Under the pieces are notes generated by a model. It was given only the letters and a program-made list of their open reading frames with translations. It made no database searches and was not told where the DNA came from. A stretch of 38,255 nucleotides of DNA, from contig JAOTYR010000005.1 of NCBI GenBank assembly GCA_029861785.1, forward strand, positions 1 through 38,255. Reading direction: 5' to 3'. Position numbers and translations under genes: made by a program. Below are positions 1 through 7,593 of this stretch, in pieces. How positions within the stretch are numbered: position 1 is the stretch's first letter; each line of letters opens with the position of its first letter. Origin of the DNA: Candidatus Nitrosopumilus sp. GTDB taxonomy: Archaea > Thermoproteota > Nitrososphaeria > Nitrososphaerales > Nitrosopumilaceae.

Positions 1-468
1 ATCAATTGCTAGAATATGACCTTCAACAATGTCTTGTTTTAATTGAGCGTTTTTGTTTCCCAAATACTCAGAAGCTCCATCAAATAGTGCATTAAAGACA
101 GGAAATGTCATTTTTACAAAATTTGAATTGAGAATACGAGAAACCCGGTCTCGTATTACTTCAATATTATCTAGTTTTGTCATTATAGGATCAATTTCAG
201 AAGATTGAAGAATGATTTCTGTGGATCCTACTTCATCACCAAAAGCTTGTTGAGTAGAATTTGGGGAAGGATCTGATTTAATTGCATTAAAAAGATCCTG
301 GGCAAATCTTTCTGCAAAATTTGGAAATTCTTTTTCTGTCTCTTCTTTGTAATGATTAAATAGTTTGTAACCTTTTGATTTGAATAATGCTTGCTTCATA
401 ATTTGTTTTCCAGGTTTTGTACTCATCAAAGCTTCTTTGCTAATTACAGATTGATCTTTTCCACTCAC
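1..468 (-). CDS. Unknown conserved-looking protein, 3' end outside window
   Basis: An open frame of 156 codons runs from a GTG at 468 to the window edge without a stop. The product begins VSGKDQSVISKEAL and is hydrophilic and largely helical, with no signal peptide or membrane segment in the visible part. I do not recognise the family. GTG 468 is preferred over an in-frame GTG at 480 because an archaeal TATA-like box (minus strand GCATAAATAAC, 488-498) is centred about 25 bases upstream, as expected for a leaderless transcript. It is divergent from the phosphatase gene at 554. The carboxyl half lies outside the window, so no function is proposed. Confidence 0.75.
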   Translation of the reverse strand, partial: MSGKDQSVISKEALMSTKPGKQIMKQALFKSKGYKLFNHYKEETEKEFPNFAERFAQDLFNAIKSDPSPNSTQQAFGDEVGSTEIILQSSEIDPIMTKLDNIEVIRDRVSRILNSNFVKMTFPVFNALFDGASEYLGNKNAQLKQDIVEGHILAID

Positions 469-487
469 AACGGTCAGCACCTATATT

Positions 488-498
488 GTTATTTATGC
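488..498 (-). promoter_or_regulatory. TATA box for the gene starting at 468
   Basis: Minus-strand GCATAAATAAC is centred 25 bases before the GTG at 468. The spacing fits an archaeal BRE/TATA promoter with a leaderless mRNA. Confidence 0.45.
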
Positions 499-522
499 TT
501 TCAAATCAATAAAACTTCCTTC

Positions 523-532
523 ACTTAAATTA
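523..532 (+). promoter_or_regulatory. TATA box for the phosphatase gene
   Basis: ACTTAAATTA is centred about 26 bases before the ATG at 554. Transcription would start at or next to the start codon. Confidence 0.45.
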
Positions 533-553
533 CGATTTGGTAAAGTTGAATCA

Positions 554-1375
554 ATGGAAGTAATTGATATTCTTCGTGAAGTCTCTAAAAAAATTTATGA
601 AAATGTAAAAGATTTAGCTGGAACTGAAGATGCAGGTGGAGATTTTGGAAGAGGTGCAGGAGGAGACATTTCTCGTAATATCGATATTATTGCAGAAAAA
701 ACGGTCTTAGATTGTCTAAAAGAAATTAATTTTGAATGTGTGGTTTTAGGTGAAGAGTGTGGACGGGTCGAATTATCTGAAAATCCAAAGGGATTTATTA
801 TTATGGATGCAATTGATGGTTCGGCAAATTCTGTAAGGGGGATTCCCTTTTTTTGTAGTTCCCTTGCATTTGCTACAGAAAACAAGTTAAGCTCCATCAC
901 AGATGGAGTGATTACAAATCTTTCCAATGGAGAAATGTATTGGGCCTCAAAAGAGAAGGGAGCATTTTTGAATCAATCAAAAATTTCTGTTCATGACAAA
1001 GAACCTATCTACAAAATAGTAGGAATTAACACTTCAGGTGCTACACCAGAATTAATGAAAAGATTACATCCAATATTTGAGCAACATAACCACACTAGAC
1101 ATTTTGGTGCTAATGCACTTGAAATGGCGATGTTTGCAAATGGATTGATGGACATTTTTATTGATTTAAGAAAAAAAATCCGTATTCAGGATATTGCTGC
1201 AGGATATTTGATTGTAAAAGAAGCTGGGGGATTACTTTTAGATGAAAATTTTGAATTACTTGATGCAGATCTTAGTTATGATACTAGAGTATCTTTTATT
1301 GCTGCAGCAAACCAAAAAATTTTGGATGATGTATTTTCAGAAATAAGAAATGATGGCGCCCTCGGCGGGATTTGA
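554..1375 (+). CDS. Inositol monophosphatase / archaeal fructose-1,6-bisphosphatase family enzyme
   Basis: A 273-residue protein of the Mg-dependent IMPase/FBPase superfamily, which hydrolyses sugar or inositol phosphates in the cytoplasm. The metal-binding signatures are visible: GEE near residue 67, the DxIDGSxN motif at 85-92 (D85 and D88 would bind metal), and a C-terminal IQDIAAGYLIVKEAGG in which the usual WD is QD. In archaea, enzymes of this family can act on both inositol-1-phosphate and fructose-1,6-bisphosphate; the sequence does not decide between them. The ATG at 554 lies 26 bases past a TATA box. The last seven codons and the TGA lie inside the antisense of tRNA-Asp, with the stop formed by the reversed T-loop. 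Confidence 0.88.
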   Translation: MEVIDILREVSKKIYENVKDLAGTEDAGGDFGRGAGGDISRNIDIIAEKTVLDCLKEINFECVVLGEECGRVELSENPKGFIIMDAIDGSANSVRGIPFFCSSLAFATENKLSSITDGVITNLSNGEMYWASKEKGAFLNQSKISVHDKEPIYKIVGINTSGATPELMKRLHPIFEQHNHTRHFGANALEMAMFANGLMDIFIDLRKKIRIQDIAAGYLIVKEAGGLLLDENFELLDADLSYDTRVSFIAAANQKILDDVFSEIRNDGALGGI

Positions 1376-1431
1376 ACACGCGTCTCAGCCGTGACAGGGC
1401 CGAATTCTAGACCGGGCTATACTACAAGGGC
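1357..1431 (-). tRNA. tRNA-Asp (GTC)
   Basis: On the minus strand the acceptor arm GCCCTTG pairs with CGAGGGC. The anticodon stem CGGCC/GGCTG encloses the loop CTGTCAC, giving anticodon GTC. The T-arm contains GTTCAAATC and the discriminator base is G. The next three bases (1356-1354) read CCA, so the 3' end appears to be genome-encoded. A TATA-like GATTAAAAG complement near 1461 sits about 30 bases upstream of the 5' end. The 3' part overlaps the end of the convergent phosphatase gene. Confidence 0.95.
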
Positions 1432-1496
1432 ACGATTACTTTTCATCAAAATCCTAGATTAAAAGTTTCTGTAATGACAAAATATTTTGTAAAAGA

Positions 1497-1507
1497 CTAA
1501 ATTATAC
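1497..1507 (+). promoter_or_regulatory. TATA box for tRNA-Lys
   Basis: CTAAATTATAC is centred 26-27 bases before the first base of tRNA-Lys at 1529, the classical archaeal tRNA promoter spacing. Confidence 0.5.
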
Positions 1508-1528
1508 ACTCAAGGCAAATTTCTTTGT

Positions 1529-1602
1529 GGGTCTATGGCGCAGCCAGGTAGCGCACCGGACTTTTAATCCGGTTGTCGAGGGTCCGAATCCCTCTAGACC
1601 CG
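1529..1602 (+). tRNA. tRNA-Lys (TTT)
   Basis: The acceptor arm GGGTCTA pairs with TAGACCC. The anticodon stem CCGGA/TCCGG encloses CTTTTAA, giving anticodon TTT. The T-arm is GAGGG TCCGAAT CCCTC and the discriminator is G. CCA is not encoded (the next bases are CTA). No intron is seen. Confidence 0.95.
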
Positions 1603-1701
1603 CTACTTTTGAGTAGTTAATTACACTAAAACTAAAGAATATAATCCAAATGCACAAAATCCTTCTCCAAATCTTAGCAAGAATACTTTGGAAATTTTTT
1701 G

Positions 1702-3165
1702 TCATCTAGTTAAAATAGAAATTTTTTCATCCAAAGCCTCAAATGCGTGAGATAATTCATTTTCTCTAGCTGTTATTTTCATTCGATAATCATTGATTTT
1801 TTTGGTACGATCTTTTATCATTCGTTTTTGTTCAGCATATCCCGACGATCCAAAAGAAATTCGGTCTCTCAAAGAGGAGGTAACCGTGGTAGATTTGATA
1901 ATATCTGAAACAATGTTTGAATCAATTTTGGTTCCCTCGACTGATTTTTTAATTTCATTAGTAGACAGTTTTCTCAATGGTTTTTTGGAATTATGTGCTT
2001 GTTGAACTAATGTCCCAGCAATTTTATGTGTAGTTCTAAAGGGAATTTCTTTTAGAACTAGTTTTTCGGCAATGTCAAGGGCAATCAGATAACTTGAATC
2101 CGTAGCTTTTTTCATTTGTTTTTCATTTACTTTTAGGGTCAAAAGCATTGTTTTTAAAATCAATAATGTGTTAATCGAAGTTCTCGAGGTTGACCAAATA
2201 GAGGATTTAATTTGTTGTAAATCTCGTCCATAACCGGTAGATAATCCTTTGATGGTAGAAAGAATTGCAGTGAGATTCCCAATTATTTCAGCTGTTTTTC
2301 CTCTTGTTAGCTCCAAAATATCAGGATTCTTTTTTTGTGGCATTACACTTGATGGCGAGGTAAATTCATCAGATAGTTCAATAAAAGAAAATTCCGAGGT
2401 CGACCAAAGAACAAAATCCTCGGCAATTTTGCTAAGATTAGTCATCAATATTGCAATGGCTGCAACATATTCGGCAACATAATCACGAGTACTTGTTGCA
2501 TCTATAGAATTTTCAACAATCCCACTGAATCCCAACATTTTTGCTGTGGTGTGTCTATCAATTGGAATACTTGTTCCTCCTACCGGTCCAGCACCTAGAG
2601 GACTCGCATTAACACGAACATATGCATCGTAAAGCCGCTCAAAATCTCGAAATAAAGCATCTGCATGAGCCAAAAGATAATGAGAAAGCAATCCAACTTG
2701 GGCCTGCTGCAAATGAGTGTATAGTGGCATGATTGTTTTTAGGTGATTTGTTGCTAATGATACTAGAGATTCAATTGTATCAAGCAGACAATTACAGATA
2801 ATATTAATATCGTTTCTTATTTTCATTCGAATATCTAATGTGACTTGATCATTTCGAGATCTAGCAGTATGCATTTTTCCACCACTTGCCATTCCAGCTT
2901 TTTTTATTACAAGTGATTCAATTAATTCATGAATATCCTCAGCACCTGATGATGAATCAAATTTTTCGTTTTTTAGAAATTCAAGTGCAGTTAAGATTTT
3001 TTTTGCATCATTTTTGGTTATTATTTTTTTTTCGTTTAGCATTAGAACATGAGCTTGACTTCCTAAAATATCAAAAAGGATAATTTCAGAGTCATCATTA
3101 ATTGAGGAGACATAATCTAGAGTAATATCACTCAAATCATTACCAAGACGTGAACGATACATCAT
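1702..3165 (-). CDS. argH: Argininosuccinate lyase
   Basis: Splits argininosuccinate into arginine and fumarate, the last step of arginine synthesis; a cytoplasmic homotetramer in known relatives. The 487-residue length fits the family. Diagnostic segments are GGKMHTARSRNDQ near residues 95-107, GPVGGTSIPIDR, and the fumarase/lyase signature SSVMPQKKNPD with its flexible-loop serines. The start is one of two consecutive ATG codons (3165 or 3162); a TATA box centred at 3187 is 25-26 bases upstream of the second. It is divergent from the DUF59 gene and shares that box. Confidence 0.96.
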   Translation of the reverse strand: MMYRSRLGNDLSDITLDYVSSINDDSEIILFDILGSQAHVLMLNEKKIITKNDAKKILTALEFLKNEKFDSSSGAEDIHELIESLVIKKAGMASGGKMHTARSRNDQVTLDIRMKIRNDINIICNCLLDTIESLVSLATNHLKTIMPLYTHLQQAQVGLLSHYLLAHADALFRDFERLYDAYVRVNASPLGAGPVGGTSIPIDRHTTAKMLGFSGIVENSIDATSTRDYVAEYVAAIAILMTNLSKIAEDFVLWSTSEFSFIELSDEFTSPSSVMPQKKNPDILELTRGKTAEIIGNLTAILSTIKGLSTGYGRDLQQIKSSIWSTSRTSINTLLILKTMLLTLKVNEKQMKKATDSSYLIALDIAEKLVLKEIPFRTTHKIAGTLVQQAHNSKKPLRKLSTNEIKKSVEGTKIDSNIVSDIIKSTTVTSSLRDRISFGSSGYAEQKRMIKDRTKKINDYRMKITARENELSHAFEALDEKISILTR

Positions 3166-3182
3166 CTAAGGTTCTAGAATGG

Positions 3183-3191
3183 TTATATATA
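3183..3191. promoter_or_regulatory. Symmetric TATA box shared by argH and the DUF59 gene
   Basis: TTATATATA lies midway between the argH start (3162/3165, minus) and the ATG at 3212 (plus), about 25 bases from each. No other TATA-like element is obvious between the two genes, so one box probably serves both directions. Confidence 0.5.
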
Positions 3192-3211
3192 GCATCGACG
3201 CTTTTGCTCAC

Positions 3212-3535
3212 ATGAGTCAAGATATCAAACAACTTCGAGTAAAAATATTCGATGAGCTATCAAAGATTGTAGATCCTGAAATTAACACCACGATTACAGA
3301 TTTGGAATTAATTGATGAAGTAGATATTAATGAAAGTAATGTAAAAGTGGATTTGCATTTAACGAGTCCATTTTGTCCTGCGGTTTTTGGATTTAAAATA
3401 TGTCAAGATATTCATGATAATCTTTTGAAGGTAGATGGAATTAATGATGTTAAAGTAAATGTATCAAACCATTTTATGGCAGAGCAAATTAACAACCAAG
3501 TAAACAACAGTCCTAATCCAAAAAAACTAGGTTAA
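3212..3535 (+). CDS. DUF59/MIP18-family iron-sulfur cluster assembly factor
   Basis: A 107-residue single-domain protein of the MIP18/SufT/PaaD family, whose members help deliver Fe-S clusters to apoproteins. Visible marks are VDPEIN with the DPE core, the following LELIDEV strand, and SPFCPAVFGF with the conserved cysteine. I start it at ATG 3212 rather than the upstream in-frame ATG at 3179, because the TATA box (3183-3191) lies between them and is 25 bases before 3212. It converges on sdhB, and the stop codons of the two genes share one TTAA. The neighbouring Fe-S subunit is a plausible client (inference). Confidence 0.85.
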   Translation: MSQDIKQLRVKIFDELSKIVDPEINTTITDLELIDEVDINESNVKVDLHLTSPFCPAVFGFKICQDIHDNLLKVDGINDVKVNVSNHFMAEQINNQVNNSPNPKKLG

Positions 3536-4299
3536 CTTCTAAATCCTAAAAGATATCCACGAAGGAATTGTATTCCCATAGCAGGATCTACGCCTTTTGG
3601 GCATACCTGACTGCATGATCCTGCAAAATGACATCTCCATATACCATGCGAGTCATCAATAACTTTTAACCTTGAATCTTTTCCTTTATCTCTACTATCG
3701 GCAACATACCTGTAAGCTTGTGCCAATGCCTGTGGACCAACAAATGAGGAGTCTGTTGCCATAGTTGGACAAGCGGAGTTACATAATCCGCATTTAATAC
3801 AATTTGAAAATTGAATGTATTGCTCTAGTTCTTCAGGAGACTGCAAAAATTCCTTTTCGTTGGATGTAATTTCAGAATCGTCTCGAATCAAATAGGGTTT
3901 GATTTTATGATGTGTATCAAAAAGTCGTTCAAATCTAACTGCCAAATCACGGATAATTGGAAAGTTATTCATTGGCTCAACAGTTACTATATCAGAATCT
4001 AATTCACTGATTTTTGTAAAACAGGCAAGTCTTGGTTTACCATTAATTATCATCCCACAAGAACCACATGTTGCCTGTCGGCAGGAATATCTAACTGCTA
4101 CAGAATGGTCAAAGTGTTTCTTTACTTCAAGAATTGCCTCTAAAACAGTAGTCCATTTTTCATAAGGTATAGTAAATTCCATAAACTTTCTTTCATTTTC
4201 GTGTTCGGGATTAAATCTTGCAATACGGAGTGTGACCGATTTAGAAGAGGAAAGAGACGTTGATAATTGTTCTTCTGCAATACTAGGTACTTGTGTCAT
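3532..4299 (-). CDS. sdhB: Succinate dehydrogenase iron-sulfur subunit
   Basis: Electron-transfer subunit of complex II, carrying electrons from SdhA flavin to quinone. The 255 residues contain ligands for three clusters: C73, C78, C81 and C93 for [2Fe-2S]; CIKCGLCNSACP at 167-178 for [4Fe-4S]; and C223, C229, C233 with CPKG for the [3Fe-4S] centre. It is the last gene of the sdhA-C-D-B operon, starting immediately after the sdhD stop. The N-terminal 20 residues before the ferredoxin fold are short and variable. It converges with the DUF59 gene with a 4-base overlap. Confidence 0.96.
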   Translation of the reverse strand: MTQVPSIAEEQLSTSLSSSKSVTLRIARFNPEHENERKFMEFTIPYEKWTTVLEAILEVKKHFDHSVAVRYSCRQATCGSCGMIINGKPRLACFTKISELDSDIVTVEPMNNFPIIRDLAVRFERLFDTHHKIKPYLIRDDSEITSNEKEFLQSPEELEQYIQFSNCIKCGLCNSACPTMATDSSFVGPQALAQAYRYVADSRDKGKDSRLKVIDDSHGIWRCHFAGSCSQVCPKGVDPAMGIQFLRGYLLGFRS

Positions 4300-4644
4300 C
4301 TATACTATCCCCATGTTTACCATTATTATTGTTCGCGAACCATAGGCAATTAATCCTATCATAGCTGCTACACACCCATACGATACTGCCTTTTCGTATA
4401 CCCGACCCTGCTTTAATTCTAGTAAAATAACTCTTAGCCCATTAAATCCATGTACAGATAACAGGATCAAAATTATTTCCAGCATTCCAGCATAAGGTAA
4501 GAATTGATAGTTTGCAATCACATTTTCATATTCCAATGATTCAGCAAAGCTCTGGGTTAGACGCATCAAAACATGAACTGCAACAAGTGCAACTGCAGCT
4601 AAAGCAGTTCCGTAATGAATTTTCATAATTATGCTCTCTCTCAT
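4300..4644 (-). CDS. sdhD: Succinate dehydrogenase membrane anchor subunit (SdhD-like)
   Basis: A small hydrophobic anchor of complex II with three membrane helices, around residues 13-29, 53-68 and 90-108 counted from a TTG at 4656. It carries VHGFNGLRVIL, an H-x2-NG-x-R motif like the one in the preceding subunit; its histidine is a candidate haem or quinone-site ligand. I favour ATG 4644 (114 residues) over TTG 4656 or GTG 4653. GGTGAG at the end of sdhC would then serve as a ribosome binding site and the start would follow the sdhC stop by one base. Confidence 0.85.
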   Translation of the reverse strand: MRESIIMKIHYGTALAAVALVAVHVLMRLTQSFAESLEYENVIANYQFLPYAGMLEIILILLSVHGFNGLRVILLELKQGRVYEKAVSYGCVAAMIGLIAYGSRTIIMVNMGIV

Positions 4645-4645
4645 C

Positions 4646-5080
4646 TTACTCACCAAACATTACTGCAAGACCATACATCATCGCGATTGCTGCTAAAACT
4701 ATTGCTGAATAGATACCTATTTTATGCCTGGCATTCTGGGATGCTGGAGTATATGGATAATCAGGTCGTGCTGGTTTTCCAACACCAACTCCGCCGTGTC
4801 CAAGCATTACTCTTATTCCATTTACAGTGTGAAAAACACACATTGCAATTACGATAGCCAAAACAGCATGACCTTCATTAGTTTGTGTTAATTCTAAAAA
4901 TTCATTCCATCCAACTTCACCCTTCAAAATTGAACTTGTTTCATAAATATGTCCAATGAAATATGCAAGTAATCCAAGGCCACTTAATCGCATTAACAAA
5001 TATGCTACTCGTTCGATACCATATCTTCTAGGATTTATCATTCCTCCAATACCTTCTTTGTTTTCGTCTTGCTGTGTCAT
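4646..5080 (-). CDS. sdhC: Succinate dehydrogenase cytochrome b-type anchor subunit (SdhC-like)
   Basis: A 144-residue membrane subunit of complex II with three predicted helices: about 24-45, 71-90 and 122-142. The segment FHTVNGIRVML, with H84, matches the conserved histidine region of the cytochrome b anchors. It begins directly after the sdhA stop and ends next to the sdhD start, so translation of the operon is probably coupled. The resemblance of the H-x2-NG-x-R motif to that of sdhD suggests that the two anchors are homologous (inference). Confidence 0.87.
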   Translation of the reverse strand: MTQQDENKEGIGGMINPRRYGIERVAYLLMRLSGLGLLAYFIGHIYETSSILKGEVGWNEFLELTQTNEGHAVLAIVIAMCVFHTVNGIRVMLGHGGVGVGKPARPDYPYTPASQNARHKIGIYSAIVLAAIAMMYGLAVMFGE

Positions 5081-6793
5081 CTAGTATATCCTCTCTACTG
5101 GTTGATAGTTTGTAATTGTTACTGGATGTGTTTTCATTATCGGTTCTTTTGAATCATAATAGGCAAGTGTATGATGTAAATAGTTTGCATCATCCCGTTT
5201 TGTATAATCTGTTCTTGCATGAGCTCCCCTTGATTCCTTTCTATTAATGGCACCTATCAAAACAATTTCTGCGGTTCTTATCATGGAATCAAGCTCCATT
5301 ACATTTGTAAAATTTGTATTATACTCTTTTGCACTATCATCAACATGTTTCCAAGTTTGTTCTTTTAGTTGTCGTACTTTTTGTAATCCTTCAATTAGAT
5401 TTTTTTCATTTCGGTAGACATATGCTTTATCATTCATAGTGTCAGTTAGTTCTTGTTTTATTTCATAAGGATTAACATCTCCATTGCCTCTAAAGATTTC
5501 ATCATAAATTCTCTTTTCCTCAAGTGTAACTAAATGATGAGGCCAAGGATTAGAATTAGTATTTTTTTCAATGTAGTCTACGGCAAGACTTCCTGTTATT
5601 TTTCCCCACACAATGCATTCGGAAGTTGAATTTGCACCAAGTCTATTTGAGCCATGGACGCTGTTACATGCTGCCTCACCTGCAGCCCAAACTCCTTGCA
5701 ATTCTGTCGCACCATCAATGTTAGTATGAATTCCACCCATCATATAATGACAAACTGGTCGGATATCAAGAATCTCATCAGCTGGATCCAATCCAGAAAA
5801 TTTTATAGAAATTTCTCTTATACCTCCCAACTTTTCTTTAATTTTTTCATCACCTAAATGTCTCAAATCAAGCTTCATACAATCAACCCCTGTTTCATGT
5901 TTGAATCCATTTCCTTCATCGATTTCAGTCATGATGGCTCGGGAAACAATATCACGTGGAGCCAATTCCATTTTCCCAGCAGCATATTTATTCATGAAAC
6001 GTTCTCCTTTGTTGTTTAATAGGTATCCACCCTCACCTCGTGCACCTTCTGTAATCAATATTCCAGATGGTAAAATTCCAGTAGGATGAAATTGTACAAA
6101 TTCCATATCCTTTAGTGCCATACCCGCGCGATACGCCATATCCAAACCATCAGGAGTAGAGGATAACGCATAAGTTGAAAAGCTGTATAGTCTTCCTGCT
6201 CCTCCCGTTGCAATGATCAAAGCTTTTCCTTTAATTTGGTAAAAGTTACCCGAAGATATTTCTATTGCAGTAAGTCCCATGAATTTATTTCCATCATGAA
6301 CTATTGATGTTGCAAACCATTCATTGAGATACTCAATATTTTCATATTTTTGGCAAGTATCATACAGGGTTTGCATCTCAAAGAAACCTACTTTATCAGA
6401 GGCATACGTAGCTCTTGGGAAGCTATAGCCACCAAAGTTTCTTTGATCTATTCTACCATCATTCCTTCTAGACCAAGGCATTCCCCAATGATCTAGTTGG
6501 CGAATTTCTTTTGGCATTTCTTCACATAGTCGTTTAGCAACATCTTGGTCTGCAAGAAAATCACTTCCCTTTACAGTGTCATAAATATGAGATTCAATCG
6601 TATCACCTTCATCCTCAAAAAGTACTGCGGCAGTTCCACCTTCTGCAGACACAGAGTGAGAACGCATGACTTGGACTTTTGAGACAATTCCAATTTTGAT
6701 CTTGGAATTTTTTCGTGCAGCCTCAATTGCAGCCCTCAGTCCTGCCAATCCAGAACCGCAAATAATCAAATCAAATTCTATGGAATTTACCAT
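5081..6793 (-). CDS. sdhA: Succinate dehydrogenase flavoprotein subunit
   Basis: Catalytic subunit of complex II (570 residues), oxidising succinate to fumarate. The FAD-binding GSGLAG is at residues 13-18 and RSHSVSAEGGTA at 44-55, where H46 is at the usual position for covalent FAD attachment. The substrate region includes FVQFHPTG and EGARGEGGYL, and HYMMGGIHTN follows. It is the first gene of the operon; the ATG at 6793 lies about 28 bases from a minus-strand ATATTTAAC box. Length and motifs are complete. Confidence 0.97.
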   Translation of the reverse strand: MVNSIEFDLIICGSGLAGLRAAIEAARKNSKIKIGIVSKVQVMRSHSVSAEGGTAAVLFEDEGDTIESHIYDTVKGSDFLADQDVAKRLCEEMPKEIRQLDHWGMPWSRRNDGRIDQRNFGGYSFPRATYASDKVGFFEMQTLYDTCQKYENIEYLNEWFATSIVHDGNKFMGLTAIEISSGNFYQIKGKALIIATGGAGRLYSFSTYALSSTPDGLDMAYRAGMALKDMEFVQFHPTGILPSGILITEGARGEGGYLLNNKGERFMNKYAAGKMELAPRDIVSRAIMTEIDEGNGFKHETGVDCMKLDLRHLGDEKIKEKLGGIREISIKFSGLDPADEILDIRPVCHYMMGGIHTNIDGATELQGVWAAGEAACNSVHGSNRLGANSTSECIVWGKITGSLAVDYIEKNTNSNPWPHHLVTLEEKRIYDEIFRGNGDVNPYEIKQELTDTMNDKAYVYRNEKNLIEGLQKVRQLKEQTWKHVDDSAKEYNTNFTNVMELDSMIRTAEIVLIGAINRKESRGAHARTDYTKRDDANYLHHTLAYYDSKEPIMKTHPVTITNYQPVERIY

Positions 6794-6816
6794 TTAGAGT
6801 GACTACTTGAAAGGCA

Positions 6817-6826
6817 GGTTAAATAT
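6817..6826 (-). promoter_or_regulatory. TATA box of the sdh operon
   Basis: Minus-strand ATATTTAAC is centred about 28 bases before the sdhA ATG, consistent with a leaderless operon transcript. Confidence 0.45.
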
Positions 6827-6832
6827 GTAATA

Positions 6833-7393
6833 ATGAATCCCAAAGCGTTATTTTTTTATATATCACTAGTGATATTACTAGTGTTGATTTCAGAATGGTT
6901 CCAAAGAGTAGGAAGTTCAGTACCAAGAGGATTTTCTAGATATTTTATTCTGGAGTTATTAAAGGAGAAAAATCGAACTGGTAAAGAAATCATAGACTAT
7001 GCAGTTGAGCAAAGCGATGGGATATGGAAACCATCACCTGGATTGATCTATCCATTATTAGGGAGATTACTAGATGAAGGGTTAATTGAAGAGGACAAAG
7101 CTGGGAAGTACCAATTAACAAAAAAAGGAGTTGAGACTGCGGCAGATGTAGACAAGGTTAATGATATTGTCAAAAAGCAGCTAGATGTTCTTTTTAGACT
7201 AGGAAATATCGGGAGATTTGTTGCAATGGATTTACTTGAAAAAAATTTCAGTATGGGGTCTGTTCTTAGTTCAAACATTGCACAAATGACTGAGGAAGAA
7301 ACTGTAAAATATAAAACATTTTTAGAAACTGAACTAAAAAAAATAAAAAAGCAAGAAACTAAGAAGAAAGGACAGCAAATTAAGATAGAATGA
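6833..7393 (+). CDS. PadR-like winged-helix transcriptional regulator
   Basis: The DNA-binding domain is clear. FSRYFILELLKEK, the recognition region GIWKPSPGLIYPLLGRLLDEGLIEE and the wing GKYQLTKKG match PadR regulators; a helical C-terminal dimerisation segment ends in a lysine-rich tail. From ATG 6833 the protein has 186 residues and a hydrophobic N-terminal stretch (residues 6-20) that would be a membrane anchor. However, a TATA box (6855-6863) and a perfect 16-base palindrome (6860-6875) lie inside that stretch, 20-30 bases before in-frame GTG 6881 and TTG 6884. The true product may therefore be a soluble protein of about 170 residues that represses itself. Target genes are unknown; sdhA is the divergent neighbour. 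Confidence 0.82.
   Translation: MNPKALFFYISLVILLVLISEWFQRVGSSVPRGFSRYFILELLKEKNRTGKEIIDYAVEQSDGIWKPSPGLIYPLLGRLLDEGLIEEDKAGKYQLTKKGVETAADVDKVNDIVKKQLDVLFRLGNIGRFVAMDLLEKNFSMGSVLSSNIAQMTEEETVKYKTFLETELKKIKKQETKKKGQQIKIE
6855..6863 (+). promoter_or_regulatory. TATA-like element inside the annotated PadR 5' end
   Basis: TTTATATAT is centred about 25 bases before TTG 6884 and 22 before GTG 6881. It would drive a leaderless message for a shorter PadR protein. Confidence 0.35.
6860..6875. promoter_or_regulatory. 16-base perfect palindrome, candidate PadR operator
   Basis: ATATCACTAGTGATAT is its own reverse complement. The core ACTAGTG recurs at 6877-6883. It sits just after a TATA box and before alternative PadR start codons, the usual place for a repressor site. 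It could also be chance within coding DNA. Confidence 0.4.
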
Positions 7394-7423
7394 CTATAAG
7401 ATTTTTTTAATTGGGGTATAACC

Positions 7424-7519
7424 ATGTTTTTTTTTAAAGTTAAATTGAAATTATTTTTTGGAAAGGATGAGCAACTAATTTCTAAACCATCTAAATCAAG
7501 TCAACACAAGATTTCTTGA
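7424..7519 (+). CDS. Possible 31-residue peptide
   Basis: ATG 7424 opens a 31-codon frame starting MFFFKVKLKLFFGK, basic and aromatic. A TATA-like ACTATAAG (393-400 of this kilobase) is centred 27 bases upstream, so a leaderless message is possible. No family is recognised and the frame could be fortuitous. Confidence 0.22.
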   Translation: MFFFKVKLKLFFGKDEQLISKPSKSSQHKIS

Positions 7520-7593
7520 GAGCCCAATTATCAGTAATGATAATACAAGAGTCTTCTAAATAGGTCTACAATTTCACTTTGAGTGAAAATAAA

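Noticed and set aside
1502-1705. 67-codon minus-strand frame
   Set aside because: It runs through the antisense of tRNA-Lys and has no independent support.
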